Part shown: piece by piece, positions 8,995 to 18,279 of the stretch
Position numbering within the stretch: position 1 is the first letter of the stretch
Layout of the letters: the number at the start of each line of letters is the position of its first letter
Origin: Bartonella grahamii ATCC 700132
Lineage (GTDB): Bacteria; Pseudomonadota; Alphaproteobacteria; Rhizobiales; Rhizobiaceae
Assembly (NCBI RefSeq): GCF_000518085.1
Contig: NZ_KI912377.1
Coordinates: forward strand, 216,079 to 280,078
Direction: 5' to 3'
DNA length: 64,000 bases
Position numbers and translations under genes: made by a program
Notes under the pieces: generated by a model
The model's input: only the letters and a program-made list of their open reading frames with translations
Told to the model about the DNA's origin: nothing
Databases searched by the model: none

Positions 8995-9328
8995 TTTTAA
9001 AACTTACAGTAACGTTTCTGTTCATAGCTGTAAGGAAAAAAAATTAAAAAAGTGCTGCCATTCTATTAAAGAATTTGCTTTCATTGGCGGTTTAAATGGT
9101 AGCATATCAGGAGCTATCGCAGCAACTCTTGCAGCTTATGGTTATATTGCTCTTCCAGGATTTGGTCCAGTTATAGCAATGGGTATAGGAGTAGCACTTT
9201 CTACCGGAATAATAATAGGAACACTGATAGGATCAGGAATGGGAGGGAGTGTTGGTATATGCTGTATTTTATGGGAAATTTATATGAATCATAATAATTC
9301 TTTCTCTTATAAATTTCATAATGAATAG
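8987..9328 (+). CDS. Glycine-rich membrane protein overlapping the PepSY-like gene
   Basis: A 113-residue protein if started at the ATG at 8987; in-frame ATGs at 8972 and 8942 are alternatives deeper inside the upstream gene. After a cysteine- and lysine-rich N-terminus (HSCKEKKLKKCCHS) come two hydrophobic, glycine-spaced helices. These contain GGLNGSISGAIAATLAAYGY and LPGFGPVIAMGIGVAL, then a GxxxGxxxG run. The PGxGPVxAxG element resembles the glycine-rich segments of stress-type small membrane proteins. The glycine-zipper spacing would suit helix packing or self-assembly in a membrane. I recognise no named family. Confidence 0.6.
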   Translation: MIDFKTYSNVSVHSCKEKKLKKCCHSIKEFAFIGGLNGSISGAIAATLAAYGYIALPGFGPVIAMGIGVALSTGIIIGTLIGSGMGGSVGICCILWEIYMNHNNSFSYKFHNE

Positions 9329-9660
9329 AAATTTCGCGTCATTTTTTTATGAAAAAAATCAAATCATCAACAAATTATATGTTCTGTTTTTTGATGAAAC
9401 AATTATTATAAATGAAATAATATCTGAATTATTAAAATTGCTTTATTACATCTCAAAAAAATAGATTTTTTAAAGTACCTCTTGAAGAAATGTAAGAGAG
9501 ATATAATTATCATTTCTATGAAGGCTTCCTTTTTTATAGATCAAAAAATGAGAGTTATGTTCAGAAATATAATTTAATTTATTTTCTCTTTCTAAGAACT
9601 AATATTTCTATGTAAATTATTTTTATAGATAAAATTTATTTAAAAATAATAAGGTATTTT
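9329..9660. other. AT-rich spacer upstream of sodC
   Basis: The 332 bp contain no coding frame. A loose inverted repeat (agaaatg ... catttct, around 9486-9518) is followed by a T-run, but it is too weak to call a terminator. The sodC promoter should lie in the right half. Confidence 0.45.
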
Positions 9661-10188
9661 ATGAAAAAAATATTATTATCATTACTGATTTTTATGGCAT
9701 TTTTAATTCATAAAAACTCTGCATTAGCGCAATCAACAGAAGTAAATATTTATAAATTAGAAGATAATAATTCCAAAAAGGCTATTGGTAGCATTAAAAT
9801 TGAAGAAAATACATACGGTTTGATTTTCATCCCTAATTTATCTACTTTATCAGAAGGGATGCATGGTTTTCATGTACATGTAAATCCTTCATGTGATACA
9901 AAAGATGGCATAATTGGTGGAAGCGCAGGTGGACATTATGATCCGGAACATACCGGAAAACATTTAGGACCTTATAATGTCAATGGTCATCTTGGTGATT
10001 TACCAGCACTTTATGTTGATAAGCAAGGGTATGCTATGATGAGCGTTCTTGCTCCACGATTAAAAAAAATCTCTGAAATTAAAGGGCACTCTTTAGTCAT
10101 TCATTTAGGAGCAGATAATCAATCAGACAAACCATTACCGCTTGGCGGAGGTGGTGCGCGTTTGGCGTGCGGTATTATTGAAAAATAA
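9661..10188 (+). CDS. sodC: Periplasmic Cu/Zn superoxide dismutase
   Basis: A 175-residue enzyme that dismutes superoxide in the periplasm, a known protection of intracellular pathogens against host oxidative burst. The N-terminus is a signal peptide ending near ALAQ (cleavage around residue 23). Copper ligands H68, H71 and H73 are in HGFHVHV. Cys78 should pair with the Cys of RLACGII near the C-terminus. The zinc loop GGHYDPEHTGKHLGPYNVNGHLGDLP supplies the further histidines and the Asp. All key residues are present and the length is standard. It stands alone between two AT-rich spacers in the accessory region. Confidence 0.95.
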   Translation: MKKILLSLLIFMAFLIHKNSALAQSTEVNIYKLEDNNSKKAIGSIKIEENTYGLIFIPNLSTLSEGMHGFHVHVNPSCDTKDGIIGGSAGGHYDPEHTGKHLGPYNVNGHLGDLPALYVDKQGYAMMSVLAPRLKKISEIKGHSLVIHLGADNQSDKPLPLGGGGARLACGIIEK

Positions 10189-10751
10189 AGAGAATATTGT
10201 GGCAAACTGTGTGAATATTTTATAAGAGTAAAGTTTTTTGAATGTTTAATTTGGATAACAAAAAACTTAATAATAATCAAAACGAATAACAATGGAAATT
10301 AAAGAAATAGTGGTATAAATTCTCCGTAAGAAGACTTCAATATGAGGAAGTAATATTTTCAATGTTTGATGTAAACAAAGCAAGAAAATTGAATTTCACT
10401 TTCTAAAATATCAAATTTGTAATAAATTATAATTATTAAGTCTAGTATCTAATGGAATTACGCCTCACGTACAAAATAGAACGGGTCTAAAACGGAATTT
10501 TTACTCTTCCCCTACTCAAGCCCACTCATGAGATGCACGCAAACAATTTTGATTGATACAATATCAATATAAGGTGGTTTTAAAAGATTGAATGCTAGGA
10601 TATTTCCCTTTAAGTTTAAAGCAAATGATTCATTATCATTATAAATCAATAGATTATATCAATATAATAAGTCAAATAAAATAGTTAGAGTAATTTTTTA
10701 TCACTCTGAAAAAAGGGTTTTTAAACAATAGAGTCTTTTTTAAAATACCTC
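10189..10751. other. Spacer with possible coding remnant
   Basis: This 563-bp spacer between sodC and the convergent HrgA-like gene is mostly AT-rich. A patch at about 10441-10560 is clearly richer in G and C. On the minus strand it gives VGLSRGRVKIPF, then TAG, then TRSILYVRRNSIRY and a second TAG. A single base change would join the two parts, so this may be the relic of a small gene. A short inverted repeat (actct ... agagt, near 10704-10735) precedes a T-run just beyond the HrgA-like gene. Confidence 0.35.
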
Positions 10752-11690
10752 TCATGGATACATATGATCCCAATCTAGTGGACGCATCTCGCCAGTTTGA
10801 TAAAATTGACGAATGAGCTTAATATAATCAAGAAAATCTTTGTTTTCCTCCACTAATCTATTAGCAGTATCCCAGTCAATATCACTACGTTCTTTGGCTG
10901 GAATTAAGATCTCACTCTCGGAAGAGTTTTCCTTATTGAGTCTTATAAATCCAATTCCATGCAAACTTGAAAGCATTCGAAGCTCTTTTAATGTATCAAC
11001 CCCTTCAATTTCACTAGCAACTAAATAACTCAAATTAGCCCATGAAGAATTACTAACTGTTTGAAAAAATGCTTTTCGTAAATTTGAACGATTGATGAGA
11101 ATTTTTACTTCAAAAGACCAAAGCTTCGTTTTTTTATCAAAATATTGCAAAACACAATCTTTGATTTCACGATTCCATTCACTGCTTAAATCTTGCATTC
11201 CTACGAGATCTGGATAAAGCCATTTATTTCCGCCTGCACCATGTTTATTACGAGAACATTTCTCATTAATGCGCTTGCTGTAAACTGCAAGCTCTGACCA
11301 TAAAAATTTAGATAATAACGGATAAAGATCATGCTCTTTAATAGAACCATCTTCTGTTCTACTCTTTGCATTGTTCTCTACTGAATCAATTTCAGCATCA
11401 TCTGTTTGTTTAGTAAAATAATATTGCCGTGGTCGTCCTTCAGTGGTTTTAATTTCTGAATAACGCTTTTGTAACTGAGGGCGTCTTGCTCCTATTTCAG
11501 CAACAATTTGCTGAATAAGGGCTGCATCACTATTAAGAGGAGTAATTATTGCCGTTGAATGCTTTTGTTTTTGACGGCATTTATCTGGGTAATTTTCAAA
11601 TACCCATTGAGCAATTTCTCGAGCTGTAAATTTTGTTGTCGGATTTTTCTTTAAAAAATTAAAAACAGTGTTTATTAAATTCAAAGTCAT
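10752..11690 (-). CDS. HrgA-like protein, putative PD-(D/E)XK nuclease
   Basis: A 312-residue protein. The N-terminus (LNLINTVFNFLKKN, then KFTAREIAQWVFENYPDKC) is a winged-helix-like module. I recognise it from HrgA/COG2958 proteins, which replace or accompany restriction genes in Helicobacter and related bacteria. The C-terminal half holds a nuclease-like core: D161 in YPDLVGM, then E194 and K196 in the strand SFEVKI, i.e. D-x(32)-E-x-K. It lies on the same strand as res and mod, 443 bp downstream, with its own Shine-Dalgarno (GAGGGGGGAA). A defence-related role is inferred from motif and neighbourhood. No activity can be claimed. Confidence 0.7.
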   Translation of the reverse strand: MTLNLINTVFNFLKKNPTTKFTAREIAQWVFENYPDKCRQKQKHSTAIITPLNSDAALIQQIVAEIGARRPQLQKRYSEIKTTEGRPRQYYFTKQTDDAEIDSVENNAKSRTEDGSIKEHDLYPLLSKFLWSELAVYSKRINEKCSRNKHGAGGNKWLYPDLVGMQDLSSEWNREIKDCVLQYFDKKTKLWSFEVKILINRSNLRKAFFQTVSNSSWANLSYLVASEIEGVDTLKELRMLSSLHGIGFIRLNKENSSESEILIPAKERSDIDWDTANRLVEENKDFLDYIKLIRQFYQTGEMRPLDWDHMYP

Positions 11691-12133
11691 ATGATAAATT
11701 CCCCCCTCTCACCCTCTGGATATTTCATTATATTCAGGCTTTTTAAATGAAAGAACAATAAACTATTTAAGTTTTTTAAAAAAAGCATATTTATAAAATT
11801 ACCCAATGAAATTAAAATATTTTTTTAAATTTGTGACTATAAACTCAAAGATCTTTTCACATAAGGAAAGTAAGATTGTACTTTTATCAAAAATTGTAAA
11901 TGTGCTAAAAATCCCCATAAAAAATCATAATCTTGTGTAACTTTTCTATACATTTTTCCTTTTATTTTAATGTCGTTAGAAAAAAATACTAATTTTTTGA
12001 TTTAAGAACCCCTTAATACTTTTAAATTAATGATGCGATAGTGCAAAAAATTAAAAATAATTATCCAAACATTTGATTGCACCTCACATCCGTCGATTAA
12101 AAAACTTATGTGTTTTATTTTTGAAAAAATAAA
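11691..12133. other. Spacer between res and the HrgA-like gene
   Basis: The 443 bp are AT-rich with no ORF. A near-palindromic ttattttt/aaaaataa element at about 12115-12132 lies directly after the res stop and could weakly end its transcript. The HrgA-like gene would then need its own promoter inside this spacer. Confidence 0.45.
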
Positions 12134-14884
12134 TTATGAGCTCTCAAGTATAGATTCTGAAATGGTAAAATCTGCACATAAACCTTCAAAACTATTATTT
12201 GCTTTAATAGCATCATGGGGAATAAGAACATAATACCATTTTTTACCGCCATAAGTAGCCGCATAGCGCGTTGCATGACAACACCATTGAACTGCAGCTT
12301 CTCTCTTTTTTAACACAATAGGATTTTGCATTTCAGAAGCTTTTTTAGGCTCACAAAGATACTTGGCATCCTCCGTTTCTACAACAAAGTCCGGTTCATA
12401 AGTTGATCCTTTATCATATTCTATTCTGAAAAACCCCCGAGCAGATTTCATCCATTTCAATACTTGTACATCATCCTCTAATATCTGAGCAAATCGTAAC
12501 TCCCCTTCTACTGAATCAAACTTTTGTAAAGGATAACAGCATTTTCTAAAGCCGCTGAATACAAGTTTCTTAATATCGCTTTTAATGGCAGGAATATTAC
12601 GAAAATCAAGAGGAGACGTCCCTTGCGGTAATACATAATGGATAGGCGATAAAGTTGTAAAACCCCATGTCACTTTACCCTCATAATCTTTTTGCGTTTC
12701 CCATTGATGTTCTCTTAATTGCGCAACAATAAAACTAATAAGCTTATGCTGATAGTGAATTAATACGTTCTCAACGGCTGCATCATTGGGTAAATAAGAT
12801 CGGAAATGTTCTACTATCTGACCAGCTAATTTTCGTAATAAGAGCGTATGGCTATCATAATCGATAAAGTCATTATCAATCAAACCACGAATGATGTAAT
12901 TTTCGAGATAAGGCTCTTTGACATATTCATTCTCAGAAGTGAGAAAAATGCTTTTATGGGTACGCAATTCTCGAATTAAAAGTTCTTTACTAACAGGTTG
13001 CAAATTTAAGTTTTCTAAATTTTCCAAATCAAAATCAGAAAAACCATAAGTCACGTCACGCGAAGGTATGAATACAATATTGGGAATATCTATCATCAAT
13101 TCTGCTAATTGTTGTATCAAAATTGTAACCACTTTTGATACAAGAGACTTTTGTGATGAAGGCTTAATATTCATAACTTTATTAGCAATTTTTTCCTTTA
13201 TCGGTGCAGAATAAAGCATTTGAGAACTTGGCAATTTATCATTCTCTTTGATAAGATCCCACGCGATCACTGCAATATCTCGCTCTTCAGGCGTTAATGT
13301 AGGGGAATCTGGATTACGTAATATGATACCTTGTAAATCAGATGCTCCATTTATATCGGAATTACGTGTTACCATCGTTTGCATCAATAAAGCTTCTACT
13401 TGACATGGAACCGTCACAATATCTGACTTTTCAGAGGGTACATCCCCCTCTCTTCCAATCTCAATATGCTTTTTTATAATTGAGTTTGGATCGTTTGCAC
13501 GATCAATAATATCTTGAAAACGATCATGCGCAATAATTGTTAAACGATCAATAGCTTCCACGCCTGTTCTATACCCATAAGGCAAACGCAATCCGCGCCC
13601 AATTGTTTGCTCTGTTAAAATTTCTGAAGCCGATGCACGCAACGGTACAATAGTATAGAGATTCGTAACATCCCACCCCTCCTTTAATTTATTAACGTGA
13701 ATAACAATTTCCGTTGGCTCATGAGGATCCTCAATAGCAATAATTTTTTGAATATTTTGATCTTCTTCTATATTTGACTGTTTTGTATGAATCTCTAAAA
13801 CTTTTCCCTTATAAGCCCCTGAAAAAAAATCATCTGATTCCAATAAATTCCGTAGTTTTTGTGCATGAGTTGTATCTTGAGCAACAACTAAAATAAAAGG
13901 CTTAATGAACTTTTTGTTATAATCTTTGGCATAGGCAACTAAATCTGCTTTCACATTTTCATGGGCATGAATTGCATCCTGTAATTTGATATGTTCTAAT
14001 TGCTCAGATGTATAATTTTGAGGTTGAAAATCTTTACGCGTAGCAACAGCAGGCTCTTTTACAAAACCATCCCTCATAGCCTCTGCAAGTGAATAACTAT
14101 AGACAACATTTTTAAAATCTACGGGTTTTGCACCTATTGTTTTTGGTGTCGCTGTAAGCTCTATTCCTAAAACAGGTTTTAACTCATTAATTGCCGCTGC
14201 ACCAGCAGAAGCACGATAACGATGTGCTTCATCCATTAACAAAACTAAATCAGGAAGATTTGCGAGATAATTAAAATAACTTTCGCCAATTGTCTCTTGT
14301 AAGCGTTTAATCCTCGGCATACTAGATTTTAGTGCGCCTTTTTTATTATCTGTTGTATTAATTTTAGAAATATTAAAAATATTGATAAAAGCCGTATCTC
14401 TATTCTCAAACAAACGCTTTTGTCCTTGAAAATAGTGTTCATCAGCGCGAATACCTTTACCACTTTCATAATCTTCACCTGTAATAATAACGGGTCTATT
14501 GGCAATAAATTCACTCATTCCACTGAAAACATACTTCGGACTTTGGGGACTAAAATCCTGTTTTAACTTTTCATAAATAGTCAAATTTGGCGCTAAAACA
14601 AAAAAATGGCGACTGCGACCTGTTAAATAAAGATAGCTGATAAAAGCACCCATAAGTCGCGTTTTCCCAACACCCGTTGCTAAGGCAAAACAAAAAGAGG
14701 GAAAGTTTCGTTCAAAATCTTGTACAGAAGGATAAAGATTTTTTATCACTTCTAACTCTGCAACCAAATCAGCATTTTTAGAAAGCTCTATATTTTCTAA
14801 GATTTTTACCAAAATATTTAAAGATTCACGTTGAGGATCACGTAACGATAAGCGAGCAGAAATCCTTTTTTCAATAGTGTTCAT
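12134..14884 (-). CDS. res: Type III restriction enzyme, Res subunit
   Basis: A 916-residue superfamily 2 helicase-nuclease. Walker A ATGVGKT is at residues 69-75 and the DEAH box at 218-221 (LLMDEAHRYRA). Later helicase motifs include ELTATPKT and the arginine-rich EQTIGRGLRLPYG. The C-terminal endonuclease domain has a PD-(D/E)XK site: D832 in EPDFVVE, with E845 and K847 in CEPKKA. Res acts with Mod to cleave DNA after ATP-driven movement between unmethylated sites. The gene starts 22 bp after the mod stop, so the pair forms an operon. The length is typical and all motifs are intact, so the enzyme is probably functional. Confidence 0.94.
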   Translation of the reverse strand: MNTIEKRISARLSLRDPQRESLNILVKILENIELSKNADLVAELEVIKNLYPSVQDFERNFPSFCFALATGVGKTRLMGAFISYLYLTGRSRHFFVLAPNLTIYEKLKQDFSPQSPKYVFSGMSEFIANRPVIITGEDYESGKGIRADEHYFQGQKRLFENRDTAFINIFNISKINTTDNKKGALKSSMPRIKRLQETIGESYFNYLANLPDLVLLMDEAHRYRASAGAAAINELKPVLGIELTATPKTIGAKPVDFKNVVYSYSLAEAMRDGFVKEPAVATRKDFQPQNYTSEQLEHIKLQDAIHAHENVKADLVAYAKDYNKKFIKPFILVVAQDTTHAQKLRNLLESDDFFSGAYKGKVLEIHTKQSNIEEDQNIQKIIAIEDPHEPTEIVIHVNKLKEGWDVTNLYTIVPLRASASEILTEQTIGRGLRLPYGYRTGVEAIDRLTIIAHDRFQDIIDRANDPNSIIKKHIEIGREGDVPSEKSDIVTVPCQVEALLMQTMVTRNSDINGASDLQGIILRNPDSPTLTPEERDIAVIAWDLIKENDKLPSSQMLYSAPIKEKIANKVMNIKPSSQKSLVSKVVTILIQQLAELMIDIPNIVFIPSRDVTYGFSDFDLENLENLNLQPVSKELLIRELRTHKSIFLTSENEYVKEPYLENYIIRGLIDNDFIDYDSHTLLLRKLAGQIVEHFRSYLPNDAAVENVLIHYQHKLISFIVAQLREHQWETQKDYEGKVTWGFTTLSPIHYVLPQGTSPLDFRNIPAIKSDIKKLVFSGFRKCCYPLQKFDSVEGELRFAQILEDDVQVLKWMKSARGFFRIEYDKGSTYEPDFVVETEDAKYLCEPKKASEMQNPIVLKKREAAVQWCCHATRYAATYGGKKWYYVLIPHDAIKANNSFEGLCADFTISESILESS

Positions 14885-14906
14885 GAAAAACTCCGCTTTT
14901 TATATA

Positions 14907-16547
14907 CTATTCAAATAAATCTAATTCTGCTTGCACAATATCTTTATTTTTGTTGTTTTCTTTTACCACAATCACTGGTTCAAGATTGGCTACATTTAAA
15001 CTGTAATCGTCCCTTCCCCATTCGCATTTTTCTAATACTGCACGGGGGATTTTAGTGAGTGTCAGATTTTCAAAGGATGCTGATTTTGTATCAAAGGCTG
15101 TACCACAAATCAGCAACGTGCGATGAGAGCCTACCTCTTCACTCATTATACGGAGTTGTTCATGGGTCATAGCGCTTGTTGTGACATAAATATAATCTGT
15201 TTCGGTTGAATACCCTTGCATCCAATAATGATTTTCATCAGGTGCGTAGGTAAATCCCATATGTTTGCACATTGCTTCTGAAAGCATCGCAGCATTATAT
15301 TCGCGACTAATAATCCATTGTCCCCATGGATCTTTTTGTAACAGAGAAGGTGCAAGGCGATAATAGCGAAATCCACCGCCACCTTGCCAATTGACACTTT
15401 TGGAAATTCCCCCTTGATCAGTTCCATCAATGACTTGTTTTAAACGAGGGATAATGTGGGTGTGACAATGCTCACCAAGTTCAATCATAATCCACTTTCT
15501 TCCCATTTTATGAGCAACAGCACCGGTTGTGCCAGAACCAGCAAAAGAATCCAGTATAAGATCACCGGGGTTGGTGGCAAGTTGAATGATGCGTTCCATT
15601 AACCGTTCCGGTTTAGGAGTTGTAAAGACATTATCAGAATTAAAAACTTTGACTTCTTTTTTGGCATCTTGGTTGTGCCCCACTTCTGTATAGGGCCAAA
15701 TCGTCATTGAAACCGTACCATTTTTTACTTCTGATAAAAAACGCTTCAGAGAAGGAACATTGCTTCCTGTTGGACCAAACCAAATACGATTATCTTTTAA
15801 TAATTCAAAGAACTTTTTTTCATTCATAGCCCAACTTCTACCATTAGGGGGCATCACCTTGCGTCCAGAAGGTGTGATGATTTCATAAATATCCTTAAGC
15901 GTCACTCTTTTTACGGATAAATCTCCAGATTTCCAAGGGCCGCGAGGATCATTATCAGGATTTTTATAGCGCGCATCCATATCGCTTGAACGAGGAAGCA
16001 ATTGAGGACGCCAAAACATTTTATCTTTGGCATAAACCATTATAAAATCATGGTTGTCTGAAAGCCACTTTGTATCATTTTGTGGAGCATATTTCTTTTG
16101 CCAAATAATGTTGTTTATAAAATTTTGGCGACCAAAAATTTCATCCATCATCACTTTAAGATAGGCTTGTTCATCATCATCAATTGATATCCAGATACTT
16201 CCATCATCCGCCAGTAAATGATGTAACAATTCTAGCCTGTCTCTCATAAGGCTGAGCCATAGGGAATGCTCTAAACCATCTTCATAATGTTCAAAGGCAT
16301 TGCCTGTATTATAAGGCGGATCGATATAGATACATTTTACCTTCCCCATATATTCTTGTTCAAGCGCTTTGAGTGTGAGCAAATTGTCACCAAAAATAAG
16401 TTTATTATCAAAAATATCTTGGGATGATATTTGATGCGAAGCGTGATAAGATTTTTCAAGATCTTCTAATAAGATACGAGGCTCTAGTTTTGGGCGTTTT
16501 TCTTTTCCAATCCAGTTAAGTTCTAATTTTTGTTTATTATAACTCAT
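14907..16547 (-). CDS. mod: Type III DNA methyltransferase, Mod subunit
   Basis: A 546-residue DNA adenine methyltransferase of the beta class. The catalytic DPPY is at residues 76-79 (YIDPPYNTGN), ahead of the AdoMet-binding FAGSGTTG near 334-341, the order expected for type III Mod proteins. Mod also recognises the target sequence. That specificity lies in the central variable region and cannot be read here. AGGA upstream of the ATG is a good ribosome-binding site. I see no simple repeat tract or homopolymer inside the gene of the kind that makes some mod genes phase-variable. It sits 83 bp after the suf cluster, on the same strand. Confidence 0.94.
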   Translation of the reverse strand: MSYNKQKLELNWIGKEKRPKLEPRILLEDLEKSYHASHQISSQDIFDNKLIFGDNLLTLKALEQEYMGKVKCIYIDPPYNTGNAFEHYEDGLEHSLWLSLMRDRLELLHHLLADDGSIWISIDDDEQAYLKVMMDEIFGRQNFINNIIWQKKYAPQNDTKWLSDNHDFIMVYAKDKMFWRPQLLPRSSDMDARYKNPDNDPRGPWKSGDLSVKRVTLKDIYEIITPSGRKVMPPNGRSWAMNEKKFFELLKDNRIWFGPTGSNVPSLKRFLSEVKNGTVSMTIWPYTEVGHNQDAKKEVKVFNSDNVFTTPKPERLMERIIQLATNPGDLILDSFAGSGTTGAVAHKMGRKWIMIELGEHCHTHIIPRLKQVIDGTDQGGISKSVNWQGGGGFRYYRLAPSLLQKDPWGQWIISREYNAAMLSEAMCKHMGFTYAPDENHYWMQGYSTETDYIYVTTSAMTHEQLRIMSEEVGSHRTLLICGTAFDTKSASFENLTLTKIPRAVLEKCEWGRDDYSLNVANLEPVIVVKENNKNKDIVQAELDLFE

Positions 16548-16630
16548 GCGATCGTCCTTAAATTCAAACGCTTGTGAAAAGTAAACAGCTTATTCATGAA
16601 TGGCTAAATTAGAGTCTCTTAACAATACTT

Positions 16631-17032
16631 TTAGTACCATCCGACAGCAATTTGAGCTTCTTCTGACATACAATCAGGTGTCCATGGTGGATCAAAAGTC
16701 ATAGTGACTTCAACATACGAAACCCCTTCAACTGCACTGACTGCATTTTCTACCCACCCCGGCATTTCACCAGCAACAGGACATCCCGGAGCTGTAAGAG
16801 TCATTTCAATTTTTACTGAACGATCATCTTCAATATCAATACGATAAATCAGTCCTAGCTCATAAATATCAGCAGGAATCTCTGGGTCATAAACTGTTTT
16901 GAGAGCAGCAATAATATCATTCGTCATACGATCAATTTCATCTGCTGGAATTGCTGATATATAAGATTTTTTATTTTCGCTTACAGTTTCAACAGATTCT
17001 GTAGAATGACGCTTTTCAATTGATTCAGCCAT
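16631..17032 (-). CDS. sufT: SufT-like Fe-S assembly protein (DUF59/MIP18 family)
   Basis: A 133-residue protein with the DUF59 domain in its C-terminal 100 residues: VYDPEIPADIYELGLIYRIDI, then TLTAPGCPVAGEMP with the conserved Cys, and TFDPPWTPDCMSEEA. These proteins help mature iron-sulfur proteins. The gene begins within the last codons of sufS (8-bp overlap), so it is part of the same operon. In many alphaproteobacteria this gene is followed by sufA. Here it is followed directly by mod. The N-terminal 30 residues are polar and variable. Confidence 0.9.
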   Translation of the reverse strand: MAESIEKRHSTESVETVSENKKSYISAIPADEIDRMTNDIIAALKTVYDPEIPADIYELGLIYRIDIEDDRSVKIEMTLTAPGCPVAGEMPGWVENAVSAVEGVSYVEVTMTFDPPWTPDCMSEEAQIAVGWY

Positions 17033-18269
17033 TAAAAAATGTCCTTGTTTCTTTCAATGCTTCTACTAATTGATCTACATCTTCTTGAGTGTTATACATG
17101 GCTAATGATGCCCGACAAATAGATGTTAGACCAAAGCGCTGTAATAAAGGCTGTGCACAATGGGTTCCCGCACGTATTGCAACTCCTTTTCTATCAATAA
17201 ACATAGCGATATCATGGGCGTGAATCCCTTCAATTGTAAATGATATAATAGCTCCTTTATTGGGAGAATGACCATAAATACGCAATGACTTAATCATTTT
17301 AAGTTTTTCCTGCGCATAAGCTAAAAGGGACCTCTCATGGGCATGAATCGTGCTACGACCTTTCTCTTGTATATAATCAATAGCTGCAGTTAATCCAATA
17401 GCTTCAACAATAGGAGGAGTGCCTGCTTCAAAACGGTAAGGAGGAGCATTATAAAAAACCTTATCGGTTGTTACCTCCTCGATCATTTCCCCTCCCCCTT
17501 GAAAAGGACGCATTTCTTCTAATCTATCTTCCTTACCATACAAAACACCAATACCGGTGGGACCATAAAGCTTATGACCTGTAAAGACATACCAATCACA
17601 ATCGAGATCTTGCACATCAACGGTTAAATGTACTGCTCCTTGAGAACCATCAACAAGAACAGGAATAGAATTTTGATGTGCGAGCTTAATAATTTCTTTA
17701 ACAGGAGGTACAGTTCCTAATATATTGGACATATGCGTAATAGCAACAAGCCGCGTTTTTTCGCTTAAAGCCTTTTGGAAATCTTCAATGTGCAGAACAC
17801 CATTTTCATCGACAGGAACAAAAATAAGTTTCACACCTTTTTGTTCACGGAGAAAATGCCAAGGAATAATATTTGAATGATGTTCCATGATCGTTAGAAC
17901 AATCTCATCACCTTCTTTGAGTTTGGGCATAGCCCAACCATAAGCAACGGTATTAATAGCTTCTGTTGCATTTTTCGTAAAAACAATTTCTTCAGCTTTT
18001 TGAGCATTTAGAAAAACACGAACGGTTTCACGAGAATTTTCATATGATTGTGTTGCTATATTGGCTAAAAAATACATTCCCCTATGCACATTAGCATAAC
18101 TATAGTGATAATAATTATTCATTGCATTGAGTACTGACATTGGTTTTTGGGCAGAAGCACTACTATCAAGATATGCTAATCGCTTTCCATAAACTTGATG
18201 GTGCAAAAGAGGAAAATCACGCCGAATTTCTTCGACATTATAAGTAAATGTTTTTACGTTATTTTCCAT
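17025..18269 (-). CDS. sufS: SufS cysteine desulfurase
   Basis: PLP-dependent enzyme that takes sulfur from cysteine for Fe-S cluster assembly. The pyridoxal lysine lies in VFTGHKLYGPTGIGVLYG and the catalytic cysteine in RAGTHCAQPLLQRFG, the group II (SufS) arrangement. The ATG at 18269 gives 414 residues and has a clear AAGGTAG ribosome-binding site. A longer frame to 18356 would overlap sufD and lacks such a site. It lies 10 bp after the sufD stop and overlaps the DUF59 gene, so it is inside one operon. Confidence 0.95.
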   Translation of the reverse strand: MENNVKTFTYNVEEIRRDFPLLHHQVYGKRLAYLDSSASAQKPMSVLNAMNNYYHYSYANVHRGMYFLANIATQSYENSRETVRVFLNAQKAEEIVFTKNATEAINTVAYGWAMPKLKEGDEIVLTIMEHHSNIIPWHFLREQKGVKLIFVPVDENGVLHIEDFQKALSEKTRLVAITHMSNILGTVPPVKEIIKLAHQNSIPVLVDGSQGAVHLTVDVQDLDCDWYVFTGHKLYGPTGIGVLYGKEDRLEEMRPFQGGGEMIEEVTTDKVFYNAPPYRFEAGTPPIVEAIGLTAAIDYIQEKGRSTIHAHERSLLAYAQEKLKMIKSLRIYGHSPNKGAIISFTIEGIHAHDIAMFIDRKGVAIRAGTHCAQPLLQRFGLTSICRASLAMYNTQEDVDQLVEALKETRTFFNG

Positions 18270-18279
18270 TTTTTCTACC

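Noticed and set aside
14907..16547. Phase-variable mod gene
   Set aside because: No simple-sequence repeat or long homopolymer was found in or just before mod that could switch the frame.
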